Positions 1-10,600 of a stretch of 64,000 nucleotides of DNA are shown one piece after another. Source of the DNA: Pseudeuparius sepicola (taxonomy: Eukaryota > Arthropoda > Insecta > Coleoptera > Anthribidae); NCBI GenBank assembly GCA_963920635.1, contig OY987303.1, positions 54,125,223 through 54,189,222 on the forward strand, written 5' to 3'. A model generated the notes under the pieces. It searched no databases. It had not been told where the DNA came from and saw nothing but the letters and a program-made list of their open reading frames with translations. The position numbers were made by a program, and so were the translations under genes. Position 1 is the stretch's first letter. Each line of letters begins with the position of its first letter.

Positions 1-237
1 TATTATTAGGTAGAATGATCTTCAAAATATATGTAGTTATTTATTTAGTGAAGTAAATAATAGTTAAATTTTAAATCAGATTCATATTCGTTCATTATCC
101 TGAAGGTTGGCCTTAAGACGTTAAATTTAAAGATAGTTCAGAATTATTGCCTTTATAAAAAATTTGAGGTTCTTACTTTTGAAAATTACACTTGAAATTC
201 TTGTTATAATTCAAGTTATTGTATGAAAGCCACTTAC

Positions 238-395
238 TCATAACAGTAGGGTCCAACCTGGTTCAAAATCGGCATAGCACCATTTTGCACTTCCATAGGA
301 TTAGTAACGTTAAAGAAATATACACTGAAGTTTAGCGGGAACGGCAGTTTAATATATATCTCTCTCACATCGTTGCGTTTTCTTAATGACACTTG
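238..395 (-). CDS. SNMP-like paralogue, coding exon 2
   Basis: The acceptor TTGCAG ends at 396 and the donor GTAAGTG starts at 237. It encodes the start of the CD36 ectodomain ([15 protein letters not shown]) and ends in phase 2. The acceptor was chosen because it restores phase 0 with exon 1 and gives the 158-nt length seen in Snmp1; the polypyrimidine tract is poor. Confidence 0.8.
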
Positions 396-556
396 CTGCA
401 ACTTCTTCTTAAGCATTTTTTCATCTACTAAGTATTAGTTCTACTTACGTCTCTTATCCCAAATTTCATAATTTCGTCAAACAGAAAGAACTTAAGCAAC
501 AAACATACTCCTATCCAGCTACTACTAGCGATAAGAACTTTTTTAGCATTGTTCAT
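238..556 (-). CDS. SNMP/CD36-family gene, partial (coding exons 1-2 only)
   Basis: This is the 5' part of a sensory neuron membrane protein-like gene; the rest lies left of the window. Exon 1 (449-556) encodes 36 residues from MNNAKKV with a hydrophobic N-terminal membrane segment at about residues 7-27. A 53-nt GT-AG intron (396-448) follows, then exon 2 (238-395), which reads [29 protein letters not shown] and GPYCYE, the ectodomain entry of CD36-family proteins. Both exons have exactly the same lengths (108 and 158 nt) and phases as exons 1 and 2 of the complete Snmp1 at 4343-19595, so the two are tandem paralogues. SNMPs sit in the membranes of olfactory neurons or support cells and help with lipid pheromone detection. 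Whether this is a second Snmp1 or another SNMP subtype cannot be decided from 88 residues. Confidence 0.85.
449..556 (-). CDS. SNMP-like paralogue, coding exon 1
   Basis: ATG is at 554-556 and the donor GTAAGT at 448-443. It encodes the cytoplasmic N-terminus and first membrane segment, and ends in phase 0. Confidence 0.75.
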
Positions 557-1401
557 GTCGGCGAATCCTGCACACAAGTACAAATAAAATAATTGATGAT
601 TCTCGTAGGAAATTACAGTGTGACCATCGGAGTGTAGGTAATTTGTGACTAGGTGGAAAAAGCGTCTTTCTCGAAAATAAAAATCGTTAACAATGGTCTG
701 GGGGAGTGGGGGAAGGCTGTTGAAAGATGAAGGTTAATGTCAGCAAATACCATGAATTAGAGATGAATTTTATTAGATTTTCATTAGTGGAGAAACGATT
801 CCTTCCTAATGGCGAATAACTTAAGACTTAACGGGTTTGTAGATTAACTTGGGCGAATTCAGGAAAAAGGTACAAATCATTCGCCGCGGAAAAAAATTCA
901 AATTTTCGTTTTCATTTTTCCTTAACACAATGTTAGTCCTATACTAAAATCGAGCAATCCGTACGCCTGCCGTAAATAAAACCACGTGTTCAATGACGAT
1001 CCGCGATTGGTCGGTAGGCTATAAAGTTTCATCCGAGTCGGCAACAGGGACGTACTCGATCGCAAAAGTGTTGTTATGCGGTCTTACCTTGTTGTTTTCA
1101 GCTATTTAGACACTGCCACAAATAATTTTATCCAATAAGCCAATAATTCTTTTCCCAAATATTTTGATGTAAACCATTGTAAAATTAAAATTAAATAAAG
1201 GTCGTGCCTCAGTGCGGCCCTGGCGAATATTTCAACTCACGTGCTCTTGTTTACGCCAGGCGTAAGAGTTGCTCGATTTTACTATAGATGGTTTCCTAAG
1301 AACTACTGTTATTTTTTTTATGATATTGTAGATACATATTTATCGATTTTAATAATATTTTGTTATGTTTTATTCCATCCAAGGCACCTTGGTTTATATC
1401 G

Positions 1402-2419
1402 GGGACTCTTTAAAATAAGGGGACCCAGCATGTCACAGTCTATCACATGGGATAAGCGAAGCCTTGAGGGGAAGTTTGTTTTCTGTTGACTCCAAGGAGA
1501 CCACAAAGGGGCTTATACAAGGTTATGTTATATGTCAGTGGCCAACTGCCATCAGGTTTTATGTGACATGCCAGTGCCACAGATTCTAAAGGAGGCAAAA
1601 TAATTCCCATCATAATTCAAATTTTTTTAACTTTTCAAACCTTCAGATACTCAGATGTGTCAATTAAAGGTAATGCGGCCGCCTGTAGTAGTCCCAATAA
1701 TTGCAACCAGATTTTTCCTGTATCACCTTTAGTACTTCTACGTGGGCATTACGTATAAGTAGGTAGTTCAAAACAAAAATCGTATTTCAAAATTTTGCAG
1801 GTAGCTTCAGTCAGGTCTTTTCTTAAAGAGTTTTTATCTACGACTACAAGTTTATTTTAAGTTTGTGAGGTACCTTGCAAAAGAAATAAAATTACAAAAA
1901 TTTTATAATGAACACCGAGAAAAACTACATCATTAGAACTACTAGACCTAATCTTATTACTCCATCCCGAAATCTGTGAAAGTTCTTTGGGTAGATACAT
2001 TCAACAAGGGAAGAAAGTTCAAGTATACATATTACAAATGGATTGAGGAACCTGGTAACAAGGTGCAATAGCGACAAAATTTTAAATAAGCAAAATCGGC
2101 ACTACGGACTTACCATACTTATTACTTAAATTCGTAGAAGTAATTGCTGGAAATCAATTTCAACTATAAAATAAATTTCTTTCATTTGACAGTTGCCGCT
2201 TTCTGCACTTGTATACACAACATTGTCAAGTCTAAGTAATTTTTAGAAATCATGGAAATCATTATTAATTGTTACTAACAATCAAAGTAAATGTTATATT
2301 CATAAATTCTCCAATAAAATGGCATACCTACTTGGCATCACTGAGACCATTAGAATGGGGAAAGAATAGGCCTCACTTTGGAAAGTTTAATGCTGGGTCC
2401 CCTTACTTTAAAGAGTCCC
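1402..2419. mobile_element. Inverted-repeat element, GGGACTCTTTAAA termini (copy 1, interrupted)
   Basis: The ends are inverted copies of GGGACTCTTTAAAATAAGG followed by GGACCCAGCAT. A shorter copy in the opposite orientation lies at 48006-48510. Copy 1 carries about 480 extra bases (about 1669-2150) between two points that are contiguous in copy 2, so it seems to have received a later insertion. No coding capacity is seen. Confidence 0.6.
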
Positions 2420-2639
2420 TGGTTTTTATATATATTGATATTTAGATATTAGGTATGTATGTAAGTAATACCATAGAAGAATAATAGGAGTATATTCTCA
2501 GAGGAAAATGTTTTAATATGGTCAGAAAATGGAGTAAAGCAATTATTTATTTAATCTTATTTATATTTTAGCAATGAGCTAGGGCATGGCTTGGATTTAT
2601 TTCTTTCACATAATACTTATTTAAATGGTCCAAATTTTA

Positions 2640-3775
2640 TGGATAAAACTGCAGGTATATAGAAAAAGTCAAAATAAGTGGATTTTTTCATATAAACATG
2701 TATCGAAATATTCACGGTTTTGGTTATTTTTTCGTTCTAATTTTTTTAGCAGAAGAAAATCAAAGTAGGTCTGGGATTTTGAAATTTTGCACACCTACTC
2801 TGTTTTTAATTCTGAACAATTTTGCTTAATAACATTTTGTCCTAAAACCTACAAAAAAGGTTTCTAAATTCGAAAAATCATGTGTCTTTAAAAGCCTAGA
2901 CTAAAAAAATTAAAAAGCACGAAAATGAATTTTTTTTACTGACTGATTTAAGTCTGTAAAATGCTTCTTTTTCGGCCTAGTCCCTAAAAGTCTTCACGGC
3001 AACCTTTAGATACGGACTATTCCAAAATTCCTTAGAATATTCTTTATGGTAAATGACACGAGACTTCACAGGAAGTAAATCCAGTACGATTTCTTTGGCC
3101 TTTGACCTTTAGCAATATATTCGGGATTTTAAAATTTATATCACTATCTGACAAATTTCGAATGACATGACAAAATTATCAAATAAACAAACTTGTTACT
3201 ATGATTTAAAAAATTATGGAAAATTTGCAAATTGAAGCGTTCTGAAGAATTGTAAAAAGCGTAAAACAAAATTTTGGGAGCGTATGACAAAAAAATAGTG
3301 TTTGTCACACGCACCTAAAATGTTTTTCAGGACTCATCTGCAATAATTCGTCCTGAAAAAATTCATTTTAGGTACTTGTTACAAAAATAACTATTTCGAA
3401 AATGGTACATTTGTCGAAGAAAGTAAAGAACAGTTTTTTTCTTAGAATTAATTGCAAAATCTAGTGAAGACAAAAAAAATACTTTTCCAGTGGCGTACCA
3501 TTTTTTTTATTAAAAAATATGATGGTTGACCCCCGCCTCTCCTGCACTGGTGGAAGTAGAGAGGCCAATTTAGCACTTAATGTATGTCTAAATTGTACCT
3601 TAACTGTCTTCCTTTAGGAGAAATTAAAGAAAACTTGAAAAAAAATGAACTTTGACGAAAATCGTTAGGTATTCGATACCTATACATGTTTATATCAAAA
3701 AGTCTAATTATTTTTTTGACGTTTTCTATAGATTCCTGAAGTTTTATCCATAAAAGATGGACCACCCTGTATGTG
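2640..3775. repeat. Dispersed repeat shared with 54960-55420
   Basis: Segments around 2740-2810, 3490-3550 and 3640-3775 recur at 55080-55140, 54965-55040 (inverted) and 55310-55415. The right end reads CCACCCTGTATG, like other CACCCTGTA element ends here. It is a degraded transposon without recognisable protein, in the region between Snmp1 and the upstream SNMP paralogue. Confidence 0.45.
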
Positions 3776-4065
3776 TATTAAAAACGGTTGGGTTTTTACC
3801 ACGTTTTTATCAACTCGCTTTCTTGTATGTCTGTTTGTTCGTCAAATTTTGCAATCGATTTTAAACCAATTTCCCAATGAGCTAGAGACTAACTGCTCTT
3901 TAAATTATACGTTTCCGATTTTTTTTGAAAGATTGAAAAAAAAGGTTGAAATCATAAATAACTATAGTTTTGGAAATAAATTCCTTAAATTTGAGAAATA
4001 GTAGGTATATCCTTATTGTTTGCCCATAAATTACAAACAAAAGAACTAAAAGGTTTCTAATATAT

Positions 4066-4071
4066 TTTATT
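4066..4071 (-). terminator. Snmp1: Candidate Snmp1 poly(A) signal
   Basis: AATAAA on the minus strand, about 270 nt beyond the Snmp1 stop codon. It is common in AT-rich DNA, so this is only a candidate 3' end. Confidence 0.4.
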
Positions 4072-4342
4072 ATCATTCACATCTACAAAAATAAACACTA
4101 TAACTTATATAAAATAACCATTTAATATCAGCTAGTATCACCTGAGGCAGTCTAAGAATTACCTATATCTAATTCTATCTTCAAAAATTCTTCAGTTTTC
4201 CCTTAAATATCACAAAATTAATTCTACTAACATAAAACAATGTTAAAATGATTAATACTCTATTTTTTATACCAAAAATTTCAGGTACAGTTACCTAACT
4301 ATACGATTTGATATAAAAATGATAATTAATGAGTAGGTCCCT

Positions 4343-4615
4343 CTAGTATTTGTCTACTTGTGACATTGCACTCTTCATATTATTCCCATAATCCAGACCA
4401 TTTCCATTCACGGTACTTATGTGTGTTCCATTTGTAGGTACCACTTTCTTTGTCGGCGTACTACTTATGACATGTTCTTTAAAAAGCAAGTACCCCGCAA
4501 AACCTAAACCTCCGAGCGAAGCTACTAGAACCATCCAAGAAACAATCTTGACGGATTTCTTGATGGTGAACAATGTTTTCAGGGGTTTCGACCATGTACT
4601 ATTTAATTCCACGCC
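4343..4615 (-). CDS. Snmp1: Snmp1 coding exon 8 (C-terminal membrane helix and tail)
   Basis: The acceptor TTCTAG ends at 4616. It starts GVELNSTW, then has a hydrophobic helix ([10 protein letters not shown] onward) and a 43-residue tail ending DKY before the stop codon. Ser and Lys dominate the tail. Confidence 0.9.
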   Translation of the reverse strand, partial: GVELNSTWSKPLKTLFTIKKSVKIVSWMVLVASLGGLGFAGYLLFKEHVISSTPTKKVVPTNGTHISTVNGNGLDYGNNMKSAMSQVDKY

Positions 4616-7600
4616 CTAGAAGACACATCGACAAATATAACAGTAAACCCTTTATAACGAACAATGAATAAAGAACCCCATTAAGGAGTCAAAGCTCTAT
4701 GGATAACTATAAAATACGTGAGACGGAAGAACCAAGTTTTGTCACAATATTTTGATATCTGACTCGTTGATAGGTGTCAGTATGTGGTATTTAGATACTT
4801 TTTCGAGTTATTATGCTTAGATTTGCGGCTTGTGGCACTTCCCTGACCGCCACAACTAAAATGTTTGGGGATAATAATCAATCGGCAAGTAATTTTGTAA
4901 TTTAAAGTGACCTTTGAGGCCATGCACCAAAGTGGCATAGGCGTTTGTGTAGGTAACTACTTCTTCATAATTGTAAATTTAAGATTAGAATTGCTATATT
5001 ATCAAGGATTCCTAAATTTAAAACATAAACGTGCCTTATAATTTTTGGCCTGTATTCTAGGTACTGATTTTACGAAAAATGAGGATTTCCGCCTCGATTA
5101 GTTTGTTGAAGCCACTCAAAGGTGCACGCCACTGTGAAACTGAAAACTGCATCCCACCATATATGCAGGAACTATCTCTGTCACGCGCTAATCCCAAACA
5201 TGCTCCTTAATTATTAGTGTTTCACAAGACAAGATTTCTTGTCTTGTAAGGTCCATTCTTGTCTTGTCTTGCACGACTCTTGGGAAAAAATCTTGTCTTG
5301 CGAGCAAGATTTCTTGCAATTTCTTGTTATTTAATTTTTTGTTTAGTGACGTCACCGCAAGACTCTTGTTTGCAAGAGTCTTGCTACCAAGACTCTTGTT
5401 AGCAAGACTCTTGCATTATTTATTACGTGTAAAGCTTGTCGAGACAAGTTGACGCAGCACTGCAGAGCCGCGGCGCGGCAGGGCGCGGGGTCGACAGTGC
5501 CAGAGAACAAGGAAGGGGAGAACATAAACTCGACGGCGGCGCCTTTGATGTTTGGCAGCCGGTGGTCGCCATGTTCTCTGTTTAGAAGACAGGGCCGTAT
5601 TTAGAATTTACTGAAGGGAGAGTGTAGGTCTGTACCCAGATATTTTAAATCAAAACAAATCATATATACTGAAATGATGATTGGAACAGGCAAAAATGTT
5701 AATTGGATTTTGAAGGAATATTTTTAATTTAAGGTAGTTAGATAACTGAAATATTTAGTAGGTATGGAAAGGCGATTTTTCTTATCTTATTCCAAAAAGT
5801 TAATATTTTATTTATCTTAAAATTTGATGAATGCCTGAGCAATATTTTTTAAGCCATAATTTTGTTGAATACTAATGAAAAACAAGGTATATGTATTAGA
5901 ATATTGTTTTCATCGGATTAATTAAATATACCTACCCAGTTCTAAAACAGTTTCGTTCTTTTAGTTATCATAAAAACTTAAAATGGTGCTATTACGCACT
6001 ATATTACGCGTGTTTGTCGCTATTACTTTAGAAGGGTGCCTAACTTCTTGATAAAAAAAAAACTAAGCAATTAGTATCCATAATAGGTACCTACATTTAA
6101 TTATTGACGCAGATTTTTTGTTATTATTTGTATTTATTTTTTCCATTTAATAATAATTCTCACCCTCACAGTACTCCAAACTAGGAGTAGGTACCCCAGA
6201 AGCAACCACATGCTTGTGCGGGGAAGGGGGGCAATTACTATTATTTTGTCTTCGTTGCCATTTGCGGCTAGGGCCGACATTTTTCCCGATAGAACTAGGA
6301 TAGCATTCGCTCAAGTTCTACGGAAAACCCTAGAAAACCGTAGTAATCCCAGTGAGTGTAGGACAATTAGTAAGTCACACGGATAAAGCCTATTTAGGAG
6401 CAATACCTTGAACCCACATTAATTTGTCCAGCGCTCTTGGCCATAGCGGTGTTTTCTTTCAAGACATGTGCATGCGCCTGCCTCGAACCAAGGTCGATCG
6501 AAGGAAAAAAACATGCAGTCTAAAAAGTCAGCGCTGGTACGAGCGACGCCACCGCGGCTTTTTTAATAATAATAATTTTGTTTGAATGTTTTCATGATTT
6601 TCAATTCGAAATGCCTCTAAAGTTTCGAAACTCGAAACCCACCCTGCTAAAATAACCCGATCTACATTATGCCATAATAGTACGAAGCGAAACAATGCAT
6701 TAGGAAATTAGGAAGTCCAATAGACTCCTTTGGTTGTTTAAGTATTTTAGCAAAAATATAGTTAAATCAAACTTATAAAAAATAAATTAATCCACTGCAC
6801 TGAACTGCAGTAGTTCAAAAAAATAAAAAAATATATTAATTTCCAGGAATATTGTAAATAAAATATATATTTACTAGATACTAGTATCTAGAGACAGTTA
6901 TTCTTGAATAGCCGTTTAGATTTATGCTCATTTTGCAAAAATCAGTATTATTCAATATCGTCGTCACTTACATTTTATTATTTATCCTACTAAAGTTTTG
7001 CAGAAATTATAATTACAGATAATGATTTTTGCTTTTAGCAAGATTTCTTGCAAATTTGCAAGACTCTTGCAGAATAATTTCTTGTCTTATCTTGCAAAGC
7101 AAGACAAGAAATTTAAAAGAGTCTTGTCTTGTTCTTGCAGCAAGAACAAGACAAGAACAATAAATTTGCAAGAGTCTTGCGAAACACTATCCTTAATGGG
7201 GTTCTTTATCCATTGATAATGACACATACCTCTTCTACCCAAAACAAAGGCAACACTTATAAAAAATAAATTAATCCACTGCATTGAACTGCAGTAGTTC
7301 AAAAAAAATAAAAAAATATATTAATTTCCAGGAATATTGTAAATAAAATATATATTTACTAGATACTAGTATCTAGAGACAGTTATTCTTGAATAGCCGT
7401 TTAGATTTATGCTCATTTTGCAAAAATCAGTATTATTCAATATCGTCGTCACTTACATTTTATTATTTATCCTACTAAAGTTTTGCAGAAATTATAATTA
7501 CAGATAATGATTTTTGCTTTTAGCAAGATTTCTTGCAAATTTGCAAGACTCTTGCAGAATAATTTCTTGTCTTATCTTGCAAAGCAAGACAAGAAATTTA

Positions 7601-10600
7601 AAAGAGTCTTGTCTTGTTCTTGCAGCAAGAACAAGACAAGAACAATAAATTTGCAAGAGTCTTGCGAAACACTATCCTTAATGGGGTTCTTTATCCATTG
7701 ATAATGACACATACCTCTTCTACCCAAAACAAAGGCAACACTTATAAAAAATAAATTAATCCACTGCATTGAACTGCAGTAGTTCAAAAAAAATAAAAAA
7801 ATATATTAATTTCCAGGAATATTGTAAATAAAATATATATTTACTAGATACTAGTATCTAGAGACAGTTATTCTTGAATAGCCGTTTAGATTTATGCTCA
7901 TTTTGCAAAAATCAGTATTATTCAATATCGTCGTCACTTACATTTTATTATTTATCCTACTAAAGTTTTGCAGAAATTATAATTACAGATAATGATTTTT
8001 GCTTTTAGCAAGATTTCTTGCAAATTTGCAAGACTCTTGCAGAATAATTTCTTGTCTTATCTTGCAAAGCAAGACAAGAAATTTAAAAGAGTCTTGTCTT
8101 GTTCTTGCAGCAAGAACAAGACAAGAACAATAAATTTGCAAGAGTCTTGCGAAACACTATCCTTAATGGGGTTCTTTATCCATTGATAATGACACATACC
8201 TCTTCTACCCAAAACAAAGGCAACACTGTTGGCGTAAAGTTCTGAAAAAGTTCGACCTTAGCTACTGGTTCAAGGGGCATGTTGAACTGGAGCCTCTTCT
8301 TAGCGTACAGAGGACTTCCAGTCATCTAAAAGAAGTCATGTTTGAAAAATTTTATTTGAAATAAGAAAAATATTACCCGTTCAAAAAGGATCCTGATTTC
8401 GTGTTCTTTTTTGTTTGGACTGAGTCCCTTAACACCTTTCAAGTAACTTTCGTGGCAGTTGTAGAAATGCGGCAGGGAGACGTATATAGGAACTCCAGCG
8501 CACTTAAATAGGTCCATAAGGCCCTTTTTGAGACAAGTCTCGGGGGTGTAGCAGTAACATTTCTCGTCGGGATTTTTCGACATGTCACCCAAGTCTGCTG
8601 TGTAGGATCCGACAGGTATACCGTCGTATTTGGCCTTTTTCTCATATCGTGCTTTTAGGGATCTAAAAAAATGCACATACATCAGGATCAGTGGAATGCC
8701 GAAAAATATTGTCAATTTATTCTATAAACTTTTAAAATAATTTAAAAAAGGCAAATTTGACTTGAAATCCTAACACATGCTAAAAGTTCCAAGAGAACTT
8801 TTTTACATTAATTAAAATCTACTGAATTGTTTTGGCTCTTGACCAGAAAGAAAAATTTAATTTAAAATTAAAAATTATTAAGTGAAGTTTTAAAAAAATT
8901 TAAAGATATTGTTCCTTCAAAATTAAAATCAAATATAATTTACAAAATATCATGTTTAGATTGTCGAGGTATTTATATAGGCCAAATAAAAAAATTATTT
9001 AATAAATAGATTTAATGATCACAGGAGAGATTGTAATAACATAATGAAACATTCAAGCACAGCTCTTTCTGCACACCATCATGAGACAGGACATAATTTT
9101 GATTTTGATAATGCAAAAATAATTAATAATGAAATTAATTTAACAAAAAGATTATTAAGAGAGTCAATGCATATAAATTTAAATACGAATTCTACAAATT
9201 TTGGGACAGATATTAGGTAATAACTTAAGTACTATTTATTCAAATTCACTTAATTTTGCTTCAATTAAATCCTATAATTGTATTTCAAATACATCTTAAA
9301 TGTGTAATAATAATGTTATAATTTTTTTCTTTAAACACACTGTTTAATTTAACTTTATCTTTCATTTCTGTTATTTTGCTGAATAGAAATAGATACTTAT
9401 AATATCTATAATTGCCAAAGTCAAATAATTTTATTGACACCAGTTTCTACCTATTTTTAATATATACTAATAATTATTGCTTCCTATTTATTCTAAATAG
9501 CCAACAGCTTTGGTAAGTTTTGTTTTCTTGTTTTTCTTATTCTTTACATTAGGTATATAATTTTTTGGCCTGAAGAAGCACAAAAATTGTGCAAAAGCTT
9601 GTATTAGCTATTTTTATAATTTTACTTTAATGTACAATTTGTCAAAAAAATCATTTTCTTGAAATCGGCATTAAAATGTCCCAAAATCGTCATTAAAAGC
9701 ACAGAAATCGTACAATAATGTAGCCCATTATTGTACGATTTTTTCAATAAGTAGGCCTTGGCGAGATGTAAACATCAAACGTCAGACGCGGAGAAATCGC
9801 CCGTCAAAAGTGACCAAATATTCAAAACCCGGCCAATAAAGGCTCATTTAACTTTTCGTACACATTGCGAAATTGTTTCCTATAGAAGCGCAATCCTTCA
9901 GTCTACATATTTTAGTAAATTTGAAAATCAATAGATTTGTTGTGCAGGCTGCACAAGAAGCAGCAGTTTGGTTTTTCTGTCAGAAGGTGCCGTACATCGT
10001 TATACTTGTCCTAGGTAGAGCGATCGGTAAAGTCAAGCAACGCCGCGCGTAGTCGGTTCGTGGACGGGTGATCCCTTATTATTATTTTCTTGCCTAATAA
10101 AACATTTTTTTTTTCCGATTTCAAGAAAAATATAATATGTACCTCGGCACTGAAGTTCTTTTTATGACTCATGTGGTTTATTTGCCTCGGCCAGAGGCCT
10201 CAGCAACTAAACTCCACATGAGTCATAAAAAGTTGAACTTCAGTGCCTTGGTACATAAATAACTATTATTCCTAATTAAAATCTACATAAAAATAATATA
10301 TCTTATTACTCTACAAAATGGTTCATTTTTTCTCTAAATAAAAATCAATGTACCATACCCACTTCTCCGCCACTGTTTGTTTAAAGTGTTCGATATTAAC
10401 AATTTTTATGTCAATCCATGCCGCCATATGTAGTAAATATTACCACAGAAAATATAGTTTCACAGAAAATATAGTTCTACAACAGAAAGCTCCTTAGCAA
10501 TACCTGTCAAATGGACTCCAACTACAGACTGTCATTAAGGAGCTCTCTGTTATGAATATATTTTCAGTGATATTACTTAAATATCTTAAATAATTTGGTA

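Noticed and set aside
425..448. A 21-24-nt intron between the two SNMP exons at the left edge
   Set aside because: Too short to splice and out of phase; the 53-nt intron ending at TTGCAG (396) restores phase and the expected exon length.
7087..7787. Repeated open frames of 64-71 codons in the 485-bp units
   Set aside because: They fall on the CAAGA hairpin block and intron sequence and repeat only because the DNA repeats.
6771..8224. CRISPR-like array
   Set aside because: Eukaryotic context; contiguous 485-bp units without spacers.
9987..10076. A functional 5S rRNA gene
   Set aside because: Only the internal promoter-like part is similar; the 5' and 3' stem strands are not recognisable.
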